Shown piece after piece: positions 8,679-17,391 of a DNA stretch of 64,000 nucleotides; the stretch's first letter is position 1; every line of letters begins with the position of its first letter. Below the pieces are notes generated by a model. It had not been told where the DNA came from, searched no databases, and saw nothing but the letters and a program-made list of their open reading frames with translations. The position numbers and the translations under genes are program-made. This DNA is from an uncultured Alphaproteobacteria bacterium (lineage in GTDB: Bacteria > Pseudomonadota > Alphaproteobacteria > Micropepsales > Micropepsaceae): assembly GCA_902826695.1 (NCBI GenBank), contig CADEFU010000006.1, positions 1 through 64,000 of the forward strand, given 5' to 3'.

Positions 8679-10193
8679 ATGGCTCTGACGCAACGCTTAG
8701 AGCTTCGCCAGGGGCAATCCCTGGTCATGACACCGCAACTGCAGCAGGCGATCAAGCTGCTGCAAATGTCGAACCTTGAAGTTCAGGCCTTCGTCGAGCA
8801 GGAGCTCGAGCGCAATCCCGTGCTTGAACGCGACGACGGACAGAGCGAGGAGAAGCCTGCGGAAGCGGCGCCTGCCGAAACCGCGCTAACGCTCAGCGAG
8901 GCCGCACCGCCGGCGGATGCTTCGGCCGATCTCGATACCGACTACGACAACGTCTACGGCGAAGATTCCGCGTGCGACCGGGCAACGGCGGCGCCGGAGG
9001 CGGGGCCATCGAGCTACGCCGAGGCCGGCAGCTCGTCGCGCCTCGGGGCGGACGATGCGATGTCGCTTGAGTCCACGCTGACGCGCGGGATGACTTTGCA
9101 CGAGCATTTGGCCGGACAGCTGACCGTCGCTTGCACCGACGCGCGCGACCGGCTTATCGGGGCGTTCTTGGTCGATGCCATCGACGACGCCGGCTATTTG
9201 ACGGTCGATTTGACCTCGGCGGCGCAGCACCTGGCGGTGCCGGTGACGGTGGTCGAGAACGTGCTCAAGGCAATTCAGACGTTCGATCCGACGGGCGTTG
9301 GTGCGCGCTCGCTGAGCGAGTGCTTGGCGTTGCAGCTGAAAGAGCGCAACCGGCTTGATCCGGCAATGCAAGCATTGCTCGACAATCTTGAGCTTCTGGC
9401 CAAGCGCGACTTGCAAGGTCTGCTGCGCCTTACACAGGTGTCGAGCGAAGATCTGAGCGACATGATCGGCGAGATTCGCGCTCTCAATCCGAAGCCTGGT
9501 CTGCAGTACGGGTTCGAACCGGTGCAGCCTGTCGTGCCGGATGTGTATGTGCGAGACGGCAAGAACGGCAGCTTTCACGTCGAGCTGAACTCCGACACTC
9601 TTCCCCGGGTGCTAATCAATTCGCGCTACTGTTCGACGGTCGACGGCAAGGACAAGGAAACGAAGACATTTCTGACGGACTGCCTGGCGAATGCGAACTG
9701 GCTTGTGCGCAGTCTCGATCAGCGCGCGCGGACGATCCTCAAAGTGGCGAGCGAGATCGTGCGGCAGCAGGACGGATTCTTCGTGCACGGCGTCACGCAT
9801 CTTCGGCCGCTGAATCTGCGCGCAATTGCGGAAGCGATCGGGATGCATGAATCGACGGTCAGCCGCGTGACCGCCAACAAGTACATTGCGACGCCACGCG
9901 GCACTTACGAGCTCAAGTACTTCTTCACGTCGGCGATTCAGTCGTCGGCGGAGGGCGGCGAGGCGCATTCGGCCGAAGCGGTGCGCCACCACATCCGCGA
10001 CCTCATCGACAACGAAGCGCCAAGCGCGATCCTCTCGGACGATCGAATCGTCGAAGTTTTGCGTAAGACTGGCATCGACATTGCCAGGCGAACTGTTGCA
10101 AAATATCGCGAAGCCATGCGCATTCCTTCTTCCGTCGAAAGACGGCGCTTGAAGCACGGGTTGAACTTGTCCGACGGTGCCACCGCTCAGTGA
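8679..10193 (+). CDS. rpoN: RNA polymerase sigma-54 factor RpoN
   Basis: Sigma-54 directs RNA polymerase to -24/-12 promoters under enhancer-binding activators. Region I is the glutamine-rich start (LVMTPQLQQAIKLLQMSNLE, about residues 16-35). An acidic region II follows to about residue 110, then the core-binding domain, and the RpoN box ARRTVAKYRE near the C-terminus that contacts the -24 element. Length is 504 residues. ATG 8679 gives the conserved MALTQRLELRQ start. It begins 16 bp after lptB, so both may share transcripts, and it is followed by hpf and ptsN as in many proteobacteria. Confidence 0.96.
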   Translation: MALTQRLELRQGQSLVMTPQLQQAIKLLQMSNLEVQAFVEQELERNPVLERDDGQSEEKPAEAAPAETALTLSEAAPPADASADLDTDYDNVYGEDSACDRATAAPEAGPSSYAEAGSSSRLGADDAMSLESTLTRGMTLHEHLAGQLTVACTDARDRLIGAFLVDAIDDAGYLTVDLTSAAQHLAVPVTVVENVLKAIQTFDPTGVGARSLSECLALQLKERNRLDPAMQALLDNLELLAKRDLQGLLRLTQVSSEDLSDMIGEIRALNPKPGLQYGFEPVQPVVPDVYVRDGKNGSFHVELNSDTLPRVLINSRYCSTVDGKDKETKTFLTDCLANANWLVRSLDQRARTILKVASEIVRQQDGFFVHGVTHLRPLNLRAIAEAIGMHESTVSRVTANKYIATPRGTYELKYFFTSAIQSSAEGGEAHSAEAVRHHIRDLIDNEAPSAILSDDRIVEVLRKTGIDIARRTVAKYREAMRIPSSVERRRLKHGLNLSDGATAQ

Positions 10194-10259
10194 TTCGTTC
10201 GGACCGGTTTCGCCGGCCTTCGCATCAGGGTCGCCCACTTCTCTAGGACTTGAGAGAGC

Positions 10260-10844
10260 ATGCAACTTTCCATTACCGGCAAACAGATCGATATCGGCAC
10301 CGCGCTGCGCACTTATGTGCAGGAGAAAGTCACCCACTCGGTCGGCAAGTATTTCGACCGGCCGGTTGACGGGGCCGTCACGTTTTCACGGGACGGGCAT
10401 GAGTATCGCGCGGACTGCAGTGTGCATCTGGCGTCGGGGTTGCATCTGCAATCGCAGGGGCGCTCCAGCGACATCTACGCCAGCTTTGACGGCGCGATCG
10501 AGCGGATGGAGAAGCGACTCAGGCGCTACAAGAGCCGCATTCGCGACCATCACAACGGCACTCGGGCCAGCTTCGATTGGAGCCCGGCACGCGAGCACGT
10601 GATCGCGGGCGACGCTGACGAAAGCGCTAGCGAGCCCACAACGCTGAACCCCGTTATCGTGTCGGAGAACACGACGCAGCTGAAGACGCTCACGGTGGGC
10701 GAAGCGGTCATGCAACTCGACCTCTCTGAGGCGCCTGCTTTGGTGTTCCGGAACAGAGCGCATGGCGAGATCAATGTCGTTTACCGGCGCGGAGACGGCA
10801 ACATCGGCTGGATCGACGCTTCCGCCGCTGCGGCCAAGCGCTGA
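10260..10844 (+). CDS. hpf: Ribosome hibernation-promoting factor, long form
   Basis: This binds the 30S subunit and dimerises ribosomes into inactive 100S particles in stationary phase. The N-terminal S30AE/YfiA domain covers about residues 1-105 (MQLSITGKQIDIG...). A linker leads to the C-terminal dimerisation domain at about residues 130-190 (KTLTVGEAVMQLDLSEAPALVFRN). The 194-residue size identifies the long form. It sits between rpoN and ptsN, 19 bp from ptsN. Confidence 0.95.
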   Translation: MQLSITGKQIDIGTALRTYVQEKVTHSVGKYFDRPVDGAVTFSRDGHEYRADCSVHLASGLHLQSQGRSSDIYASFDGAIERMEKRLRRYKSRIRDHHNGTRASFDWSPAREHVIAGDADESASEPTTLNPVIVSENTTQLKTLTVGEAVMQLDLSEAPALVFRNRAHGEINVVYRRGDGNIGWIDASAAAAKR

Positions 10845-10863
10845 TCCGGCGCGGCTTCGAACA

Positions 10864-11331
10864 ATGGACATCAGCGATATCCTTGCACCGCAGGCCGTGT
10901 TTCTGCGGGTCGGCGCGCCGTCGAAGCGCAAGCTGATCGACGAGATCGCGATACGGCTTGGCGCGATTGCGGGTCTCGACAGCGACAAGGTGTTCGAGAC
11001 GCTGTGGCAACGCGAGAAGCTGTCGAGCACGGGCGTCGGCCATGGGGTCGCCATCCCGCACGGACGGATGCCGAAGCTCGAGCGGATCGTGGGTAGCTTC
11101 ATACAGTTGGCGGAACCGGTCGATTTCGAGTCGATCGATGAGGCGCCGGTGGATTTGGTGTTTGCGTTGCTGACCCCGGCCGATGCCGGCGGCGATCACC
11201 TGAAGGCGCTGGCGCGGGTGTCACGGCTGCTGCGTAACGCCTCTGTGTGCGAGAAGCTTCGTGCAGCCGGCGATCCGGCGCAGGCTTATGCCCTATTGAC
11301 CGAACCGACCGCCGGCGTGCACGCGGCTTAG
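10864..11331 (+). CDS. ptsN: Nitrogen-PTS enzyme IIA (PtsN)
   Basis: PtsN is the terminal phospho-acceptor of the nitrogen phosphotransferase system, with regulatory roles in potassium and carbon/nitrogen balance and no sugar transport. The EIIA fold covers the whole 155-residue protein. The phosphorylated histidine is His66 in GHGVAIPHGRMPKL. ATG 10864 gives the conserved MDISDILAP start; an in-frame start upstream would run into hpf. The location downstream of rpoN and hpf is the classical rpoN-operon arrangement. Confidence 0.95.
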   Translation: MDISDILAPQAVFLRVGAPSKRKLIDEIAIRLGAIAGLDSDKVFETLWQREKLSSTGVGHGVAIPHGRMPKLERIVGSFIQLAEPVDFESIDEAPVDLVFALLTPADAGGDHLKALARVSRLLRNASVCEKLRAAGDPAQAYALLTEPTAGVHAA

Positions 11332-11346
11332 CAACATCTCTCCCAC

Positions 11347-11604
11347 TTAGTGGACGCTGACAGGTTCGAGTTCGTGCTGACGCGCGGCCACGAACGCCAT
11401 GTCGCGGCTGTCCACGACGGCGACACGGCGGCCGTCGGCAGCGTGCAGCGCAAAGAACTTTTGCGTCGGCGCAATCGGCGCATCTACCGGGATCATGCCT
11501 GAGCCCTTCAACTCGGCGATGCCGACTTCGCGCACATAGACGGTGTTCGGACCGATGATACGGGCGATTTCATCCGGGTTTAGTTTGTGTGCGTTCGTTT
11601 CCAT
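11347..11604 (-). CDS. DUF1150 family protein
   Basis: This is an 85-residue soluble protein of a family largely confined to Alphaproteobacteria, of unknown function. Core segments are PNTVYVREVGIAELKGSG and FALHAADGRRVAVVDSRDMAF. It is convergent with ptsN and lies downstream of an hsp20 gene on the same strand; DUF1150 genes are often found next to small heat-shock genes, which suggests a stress role but proves nothing. ATG 11604 (METNAHKLNPDEIA) matches the start of the conserved domain. Confidence 0.85.
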   Translation of the reverse strand: METNAHKLNPDEIARIIGPNTVYVREVGIAELKGSGMIPVDAPIAPTQKFFALHAADGRRVAVVDSRDMAFVAARQHELEPVSVH

Positions 11605-11716
11605 ACTCGTTACTCCTACAAGCCGTCGCTTCGGCCCCCAGTTGGGCAACCATGTAGCGACCCTTCATGGCGAATATGTGGGTGTTAACCAGCGCTTTGG
11701 GAATACCAGCGGGGCG

Positions 11717-12130
11717 TCACTCCAAAGTGATCTGAATCTGACGAATCTCGAGGGATTGCCGGCGGTGGCGCAAATCGATCCTGAGCAGGCCGTTTGCCAA
11801 TTTAGCGCCTTCGACTTCAAGGCCGTCGGCGAGCACGAATGAGCGCTGAAAGCCGCGATTGGCGATGCCTTTGTGCAGGAACGTACGTTCCTCAGATGGG
11901 GTGGTGCGGGCGCCTTTCACAACCAGCTCACGATCTTGCAAAGTGACCGTCAGCTGCTCCGGCGCGAAGCCGGCGACGGCTAGGGTGAGGCTTAGGCGGC
12001 CTTCGGCGGGCTGTTCGATGTTCATTGGCGGATAGGCGTCGGTTTGGCCGCGGGCGAGGCGTTCAAGCAGGCGCTCGACCTCGTCAAAACCCAGGCAGTA
12101 GGGATGGCCGAAGGGGCCAGGTCGCGACAT
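11717..12130 (-). CDS. Small heat-shock protein, Hsp20/IbpA type
   Basis: This is an ATP-independent holdase of the alpha-crystallin class that keeps unfolded proteins soluble. The alpha-crystallin domain spans about residues 35-125 with the A-x-x-x-n-G-v-L-like motif AKLANGLLRIDL near the end. The start resembles IbpA (SRPGPFGHPYCLGFDEVERLLERL). It has 137 residues. It is divergent from the pabB-pabC fusion and upstream of DUF1150. No convincing sigma-32 promoter could be picked by eye in the 112-bp divergent region. Confidence 0.92.
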   Translation of the reverse strand: MSRPGPFGHPYCLGFDEVERLLERLARGQTDAYPPMNIEQPAEGRLSLTLAVAGFAPEQLTVTLQDRELVVKGARTTPSEERTFLHKGIANRGFQRSFVLADGLEVEGAKLANGLLRIDLRHRRQSLEIRQIQITLE

Positions 12131-12242
12131 CGGCTTTGCCTCACGCTATATGAACCGCGAAAAGGTACACCCCTCCCCGCCCTCGTCCTGCCATTTGGGC
12201 GAAGCGGCGCCGGGATTCAAGCACAGCAGCCCTACCCGCCTC

Positions 12243-14018
12243 ATGACCCTCAGCGATACTGAGCCGTTTGCCCTGTTCAATGACGCCACGTGGCCGGACC
12301 GGCCCGCGCTCTTGGCCTATGGGGCTCAGGCTTTGGTTGAGGCGCACGCGGCCAGTGAGGTCGCCGGCGCACTTGCCGCGCTCGACGAGGCGCGGGCTCA
12401 GGGGCTGATCGTTGCCGGCTATTGCGCCTACGAGCTTGGCTATGTGTTCGAGCCGCGTCTGGCGCCGCTGATGCCCGCGACCGGCCGGCCGCTATTGCGC
12501 TTTCATCTGTTCGAACGGCGCGAGCGGATGAGCGCGGGCGAGCGTGCGCGGTGGCTGCGTGAGCGCGCTCGCGATGCGGCCGCCGGCGGCGAGGTTGCGG
12601 CGGGCCTTTCCGAGGCGGCACATGCGGCCAAGATCGCGCGCGTGCGGCAACTGATCGGCGATGGCGACGTCTATCAGGTCAATCTGACGTTCAAACTCAC
12701 GGGCAGTGCGGGCGATCCGTTCGCGACCTATGCAGCATTGTGCGAGAAGTCGCGCGCGGGGGCGTGTGCGTTCTTACGGTTCGGGGATGAGGACGTTTTG
12801 TCGTTCTCGCCGGAGCTCTTTTTTGCGGTGCGCGGCCAACGAATCTCGGCGCGGCCGATGAAAGGAACCACGTCACGTGCGCCCGATCTCGCGGGCGACG
12901 CGCGGCGGCGGCAGGAACTTGCGGGCGACGAGAAGCAACGCGCCGAAAACCTGATGATCGTGGACTTGCTGCGCAACGATCTCGCGCGCGTGTCGCGGCC
13001 AGGAAGCGTGACGGTCACGGACCTTTTCACGATTGAGACCTATCCGCGCTTTCACACGCTGACGTCCGGGGTCGAGGCGGAACTCCAAGAACCCACGGCG
13101 CTCGCGCGTCTGCTGCCCGCTCTCTTTCCTTGCGGGTCGGTGACGGGGGCCCCCAAGATCCGGGCGATGGAGATCATTCGCGAAGTCGAGGATGAGCCGC
13201 GCGGCGTCTATTGCGGAGCGGTCGGCTTTGCGACGCGCGAGACGATGGCGTTCAACGTCGCTATACGGACGTTGACGTTGCGCGACGGCCGCGCGGAGAT
13301 GGGTGTCGGCGGCGGGATCGTGTGGGACTCGCGTGCTGATGCAGAGTACGCAGAGTGCCTGCTCAAGGCACGGTTCTTGACGGAGGCGGAGCCGCCGTTC
13401 CGCCTGATCGAAACGATGCGCTGGACGGCCGAAGGCGGTTTTCATCTTCTGACGCGCCATCTCGCGCGGTTGCGCGGGTCGGCGGGATATTTCGGATTCC
13501 GTTTCGACGATGTGGTTGTAAGGCGCGTGTTGGCTCGTGCTGTCGAAGGCCGCGACGGGACACAGCGCGTGCGGCTGACCTTGGGCGAGCGCGGCGATAT
13601 GCAGGTGGAAGCGGCACCTATCGAGCTGCCCCCCGAAGGGACCGTGTGGCGTTATTCGATCGCGCCGACGCCCGTGAACAGCGGCGACCGGCGACTTTAT
13701 CACAAGACGACGGCGCGCGCGTTCTACGATGATGCGCTGAAAGCGGCGGCTGGGTGCGACGAGGTCATCTTCGTCAACGAGCGCGGCGAGATTACAGAAG
13801 GCAGCCGCACGAATGTGTTCGTCGAGCGCGATGGTGTGTGGCTGACGCCGCCGCTCACGAGCGGCCTGCTCGACGGATGCCTCCGGCGCGAGCTGACCGA
13901 GCGCGGGCCTCAGCGCGTGGTCGAACAGGCGCTGCGCGTGGAAGACCTTGCGATGGGTCAGGTTTGGTTCGGCAATGCGCTGCGCGGTTTGGTGCGCGGT
14001 GAGCGCTACCAACCGTAG
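12243..14018 (+). CDS. pabB: Fused aminodeoxychorismate synthase component I / aminotransferase class IV
   Basis: The N-terminal ~370 residues are a PabB/TrpE-like chorismate-binding domain, with the signatures PMKGTTSR, LFPCGSVTGAPKIRAMEII and the C-terminal DAEYAECLLKA. The C-terminal ~210 residues are a PLP-dependent class IV aminotransferase fold like aminodeoxychorismate lyase (PabC), with EVIFVNERGEITEGSRTNVF and TPPLTSGLLDGCLR. Together they could convert chorismate plus ammonia to p-aminobenzoate for folate. Length is 591 residues. ATG 12243 was chosen because the upstream extension is unlike the family. A separate PabA glutaminase must supply ammonia and is not in the window. The stop overlaps the convergent pcfJ-like gene by 13 bp. 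Confidence 0.93.
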   Translation: MTLSDTEPFALFNDATWPDRPALLAYGAQALVEAHAASEVAGALAALDEARAQGLIVAGYCAYELGYVFEPRLAPLMPATGRPLLRFHLFERRERMSAGERARWLRERARDAAAGGEVAAGLSEAAHAAKIARVRQLIGDGDVYQVNLTFKLTGSAGDPFATYAALCEKSRAGACAFLRFGDEDVLSFSPELFFAVRGQRISARPMKGTTSRAPDLAGDARRRQELAGDEKQRAENLMIVDLLRNDLARVSRPGSVTVTDLFTIETYPRFHTLTSGVEAELQEPTALARLLPALFPCGSVTGAPKIRAMEIIREVEDEPRGVYCGAVGFATRETMAFNVAIRTLTLRDGRAEMGVGGGIVWDSRADAEYAECLLKARFLTEAEPPFRLIETMRWTAEGGFHLLTRHLARLRGSAGYFGFRFDDVVVRRVLARAVEGRDGTQRVRLTLGERGDMQVEAAPIELPPEGTVWRYSIAPTPVNSGDRRLYHKTTARAFYDDALKAAAGCDEVIFVNERGEITEGSRTNVFVERDGVWLTPPLTSGLLDGCLRRELTERGPQRVVEQALRVEDLAMGQVWFGNALRGLVRGERYQP

Positions 14019-15496
14019 AGGTAGGGTCCTGATTTCAGCGACGCTTTCTGCATCCAACCGGCGAGCATGCCCTTCTCTTGTTCGGTTGGCAGGCGATTGG
14101 CTTGGCCGCGGGCTTGGACGACGGTGTGGCGAGCGTCTACTTCGATGGTGAGGACAGAACTCACACGGCCGTCCGTGCCGAAACGCCGATCGAGCGACCA
14201 GATCGAGCATGCGCCGCGAACGCAACTTTCGGCGTAGCTTGCGACGCAGTGCTTCAGCTGGCGGCCGTTGTCGATGAGCTCTTGGCCGCTCAAGAGTTCG
14301 CGGAATGTCCAGAGCGTTTGTTCGTCCGGGCGGTCGCGCGGGCCGGTCTGGAACGCGAGGCTTGGGATGCCGGAGGTGCGCCAGAAGCGCTTGTCGTTCG
14401 CGCGCGCGACGCGCAGCGCGCCGTGCCAGGCTTCGACTTGGCGCAGCAGGCTTTCGGGCGTGCGCCGCGCCATGCTGAGGTTCGGCTGCGGGGGTGGACG
14501 GCGCTCAACTTGACCGGGCCCGACCATGACCTCTTGCGTTTCGAACTTTTGAAAGTTCAGGAAGTCTATGATCGGACCGGCGTGGCTCAGATCCAGCATC
14601 GGGTTTGCGATGAAGAATTTGTAGACGGAGAGCCAAAACGTACGGCGTTCTTCGTCGCGCTCCACGCGCAGACCGAGGCGCGTGCCCATAAGCGCGTCGG
14701 CCAAGCGCTCCCCGCCGCCGAGCGCTTTGATGTCAGCGAGCATTAGCGCTTGTTCGATCGAACAGTCCGCGGGCGCATGCGTGAAGTGATGCGCGATCAT
14801 CTTCGTCATCGGGTAGAGCGTCTTGGCCGTGCGAATATTGTGGCCGCGCCCGAGGTGCACGAACCAGTCGCGGAAGCGGTGCGCGCCCGCCTCATTGCGC
14901 AACCAGGCAGCATCCATGAAAAGCGGCACGTCGTAATTCGCAAACAGATGGCGCGCCAGAGATGAGAACTGGCGTTTCGCGTTGTGGCTGGGCGGCTTCC
15001 ATGCCAGGGGATCGCGTAGCCAAAGTGTCTTGCGGTCATGGAAGCGGACGAGGCCGTCAAGGAAGAGCATGGGCTGGCGAGCGACGGTGGTCGCCTCGAA
15101 TACAAGCGACGAAGCCCGCTCCATGTGCAGCAGGAATGCGGCGAGGCTTTCACGCTCGGGGCTCTTGTCTTTGCTGCGCGAGATAGCGAGCGCGACTTCG
15201 CGCCAGCCAGGCCGGTCCACGGCTGCGGGATCGATGCGCCCAGCGCAGGCTTCGGCGATGAACTTGCGGGGGTTGCGATGCAGCCGGGCGCGCGCCTCGC
15301 CAGCCGCCTTCTGTGCTGCGACGAGGGCGAGCTCGCGCTGACGGTCCTCGCTCGACTTTTCAAGAGATGGCGAAACGCGATTCGTCCGGCACCAGTCGAG
15401 GTAGTGCGCTGCGTCGCGTAGGCCCAGCGCACGGATATGCCGCGCCATCAGAGGGCGGAGACTGTCTTGTTCGTCCGATGGTGCGCGCCGGGCCAT
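14006..15496 (-). CDS. PcfJ-like domain protein, function unknown
   Basis: This is a 496-residue soluble protein, rich in Arg and Trp, with no signal peptide or membrane segment. The C-terminal part resembles the PcfJ-like domain first named from the enterococcal conjugative plasmid pCF10. The core is LLSGQELIDNGRQLKHCVASYAESC...SIWSLD, followed by VLTIEVDARHTVVQARGQANRLPTEQE, with the characteristic L-x-H-C-V pair of His and Cys. The first 350 residues are unassigned helical sequence. No relaxase, coupling protein or other mobility gene is nearby, so a role in conjugation is not supported here. The molecular activity of the family is unknown. Confidence 0.7.
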   Translation of the reverse strand: MARRAPSDEQDSLRPLMARHIRALGLRDAAHYLDWCRTNRVSPSLEKSSEDRQRELALVAAQKAAGEARARLHRNPRKFIAEACAGRIDPAAVDRPGWREVALAISRSKDKSPERESLAAFLLHMERASSLVFEATTVARQPMLFLDGLVRFHDRKTLWLRDPLAWKPPSHNAKRQFSSLARHLFANYDVPLFMDAAWLRNEAGAHRFRDWFVHLGRGHNIRTAKTLYPMTKMIAHHFTHAPADCSIEQALMLADIKALGGGERLADALMGTRLGLRVERDEERRTFWLSVYKFFIANPMLDLSHAGPIIDFLNFQKFETQEVMVGPGQVERRPPPQPNLSMARRTPESLLRQVEAWHGALRVARANDKRFWRTSGIPSLAFQTGPRDRPDEQTLWTFRELLSGQELIDNGRQLKHCVASYAESCVRGACSIWSLDRRFGTDGRVSSVLTIEVDARHTVVQARGQANRLPTEQEKGMLAGWMQKASLKSGPYLYGW

Positions 15497-15601
15497 GGGG
15501 AAGGCTTACGCTCTCGCGCTTGGGAAAATAAGAGCGGGCAGGCGCGGGTGTGAGATTGTCACGCTCCGCGTGAGTTTCCGGCAAGGGTCGCAATGGTGGT
15601 T

Positions 15602-15665
15602 CGGCGATGTTGGCGCCAAGGTTGTCCCGGGGATGGCGCATTAGCCCCGGCGCACAACATCGCCG
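15602..15665 (-). terminator. Nested inverted repeat downstream of the small ORF
   Basis: CGGCGATGTTG at 15602-15612 and CAACATCGCCG at 15655-15665 are perfect 11-bp arms. Inside them CCGGGG and CCCCGG form a second stem. The structure starts 3 bp after the stop of the minus-strand ORF 15668-15829, which fits a terminator or 3' stabiliser, though no long U-tract follows. Confidence 0.5.
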
Positions 15666-15667
15666 AT

Positions 15668-15829
15668 TCAGTTGGCCTTCGTGGTGGCGGCTTGCGAGAA
15701 GGCGCAGATGCGGAGGCCGTTGTCGGGGGCGGCAAGAGCCTTGGAGGCGAGGCTGGCGCCGTAGGTAACGAGCGCGGCCGCGACGAGGGCTACATAGGCC
15801 CAGTCTCTGATCGTGACGGTGGTGTGCAT
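15668..15829 (-). CDS. Small exported or membrane protein (53 aa)
   Basis: This short ORF reads MHTTVTIRDWAYVALVAAAL at its start, a single hydrophobic segment at about residues 11-33. A short polar tail follows with one Cys (RICAFSQAATTKAN). The hydrophobic stretch could be a signal peptide ending at ALA-AP or a membrane anchor. A good ribosome binding site (AGGAG, 8 nt before ATG 15829) and a strong inverted repeat just after the stop support it being a real gene. No homologue is recognised. Confidence 0.5.
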   Translation of the reverse strand: MHTTVTIRDWAYVALVAAALVTYGASLASKALAAPDNGLRICAFSQAATTKAN

Positions 15830-16003
15830 CTCAAAGGCTCCTGCTGTAACGGCTTGTGAGCTTGAGGATGCGGCCGTGCCGGCGATTTCGCCAATGCCGG
15901 GTGTCTTCTGTCACAATGCGGGGCAGCTATTGCGAAGACGCGGATTGCCGCGGTTCGCGTGATCGGTTAACCCATCGGCTCAGTAGCTCGCCAAGGGGTC
16001 CGC

Positions 16004-16582
16004 ATGCTTCGCAGTTGGTACGATTGGGTGATCCGGATGTCGGAACACCCGAAGTCGCTTTGGGTGCTTGCGGGCGTGTCGTTCGCCGAGAGTTCGTTCT
16101 TCCCGATCCCGCCGGACATCATGCTCATCCCGATGGTGATCGCGCAGCGCGCGAAGGCGTGGCTGATTGCGGGCGTGTGTACGATCGCGTCAGTGGTTGG
16201 CGGCTTCTTCGGCTATGCGATCGGCTACTTTTTCTTCGAGACGCTCGGCAAGTGGGTCATCGATCTCTACGGGCTGCAGGGCGGATTTGCGGATTTTCAA
16301 CAGCAGTTTAACGAGTACGGGCTTTGGATCATCCTCGTCAAAGGGCTGACGCCGATCCCCTATAAGCTCGTCACGATCGCCAGCGGGGCCGCGCACTTCG
16401 ACCTGCTGACGTTCGGCTTGGCTTCGCTCGCTACGCGTGGCGGGCGGTTCTATCTCGTCGCGGGCTTGCTCTACATCATCGGACAGCCCGCTCGCACGTT
16501 CGTAGAGAAGCACTTGACGTTGGTGACGACGGCTTTCGCCGTCATCATCGTGGCAGGCTTCGTGGCGGTGGCTTACCTCTAG
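16004..16582 (+). CDS. YqaA/DedA-like integral membrane protein
   Basis: This is a 192-residue inner-membrane protein of the VTT/SNARE-associated superfamily, YqaA branch. The re-entrant motif typical of DedA relatives is seen in SFAESSFFPIPPDIMLIPM (about residues 26-44) and again in LVKGLTPIPYKLVTIASG. Four or more hydrophobic segments follow. DedA relatives move lipid carriers or lipids across membranes, but the substrate of this branch is not established. Its stop overlaps the convergent phzF-like gene by 4 bp. Confidence 0.85.
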   Translation: MLRSWYDWVIRMSEHPKSLWVLAGVSFAESSFFPIPPDIMLIPMVIAQRAKAWLIAGVCTIASVVGGFFGYAIGYFFFETLGKWVIDLYGLQGGFADFQQQFNEYGLWIILVKGLTPIPYKLVTIASGAAHFDLLTFGLASLATRGGRFYLVAGLLYIIGQPARTFVEKHLTLVTTAFAVIIVAGFVAVAYL

Positions 16583-17388
16583 ATGCGGATGATGCCTTCG
16601 AGGTAAGGCGCGACCTTGCCTTTGAGGATCACGCGTTCGCCCTGTTCTTCGCAGTGGAGCGTGCCGCCGCGTTGGCTGATTTGGCGGGCGAGCAGCTTGG
16701 CCTTGCCGAGGCGCTTGGCCCAGAACGGCACCAGGCCTGCGTGGGCCGAGCCGGTGACGGGGTCTTCGAGGACGCCTTTGCCGGGGGCGAAGAAGCGAGA
16801 GACGAAGTCGAACCCTAACTCGGTGCCGGGCGCGGTGACGACCAGGCATTCCTCTTCGAACTCTTCCAGCGTGTCGGCAACCGCGTCGGCGTCGATGTCG
16901 GCGATTTCGTCGGCCGTCTTGAACAGCGCGATCGTATAGTTCGCCTTCACGATCTCCGTCGGCGTTACGTCGAGTGCCTCTTCCAAGGCCTCACGATAGT
17001 CCTCGGCGTCGGGGTGAGGGCCTGCCTGGTACGCAGGCAGAGCCATGACGAGTAGGCCGGCGTCACCCTTCTCGACGGTCAGGATCCCGCTCTTCGTCGA
17101 GAAGTCCACGCGGGCAAGGCTGGGCACCAGGTGGCTGAAGATCACGTGGGCGCTCGCCAACGTCGCATGGCCGCAGAGCGGCACTTCGACTTCCGGCGTG
17201 AACCAGCGCAGGTCGTATTTGCCGGCGCCCGTCGAAACGAAGAACGCGGTTTCGGCGAGGTTGTTCTCGGCGGCGATCGCCTGCATCTGCTCATCCGTGA
17301 GCCAATGCGTTAGCGGTACGACAGCGGCGGGGTTGCCTTCGAAAGGTTTGTCGGCGAAGGCATCGACTTGCCAGAGCTTCAGTTCCAT
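16579..17388 (-). CDS. PhzF family isomerase/epimerase
   Basis: This is a 269-residue protein with the two-lobed diaminopimelate-epimerase-like fold. N-terminal hallmarks are the PFEGNPAAVV motif (about residues 15-24) and the catalytic Glu in AENNLAETAFF. The second lobe has EDPVTGSAHAGLVPFWAKRL. PhzF of pseudomonads isomerises a phenazine precursor, but most chromosomal relatives outside phenazine producers have unknown substrates, and no phz gene is present here. It starts 3 bp downstream of thiD on the same strand. Confidence 0.88.
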   Translation of the reverse strand: MELKLWQVDAFADKPFEGNPAAVVPLTHWLTDEQMQAIAAENNLAETAFFVSTGAGKYDLRWFTPEVEVPLCGHATLASAHVIFSHLVPSLARVDFSTKSGILTVEKGDAGLLVMALPAYQAGPHPDAEDYREALEEALDVTPTEIVKANYTIALFKTADEIADIDADAVADTLEEFEEECLVVTAPGTELGFDFVSRFFAPGKGVLEDPVTGSAHAGLVPFWAKRLGKAKLLARQISQRGGTLHCEEQGERVILKGKVAPYLEGIIRI

Positions 17389-17391
17389 TGG

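Noticed and set aside
16579-17388. Phenazine biosynthesis from the phzF-like gene
   Set aside because: No other phz gene is present; stand-alone PhzF-like proteins are common and have other, mostly unknown roles.
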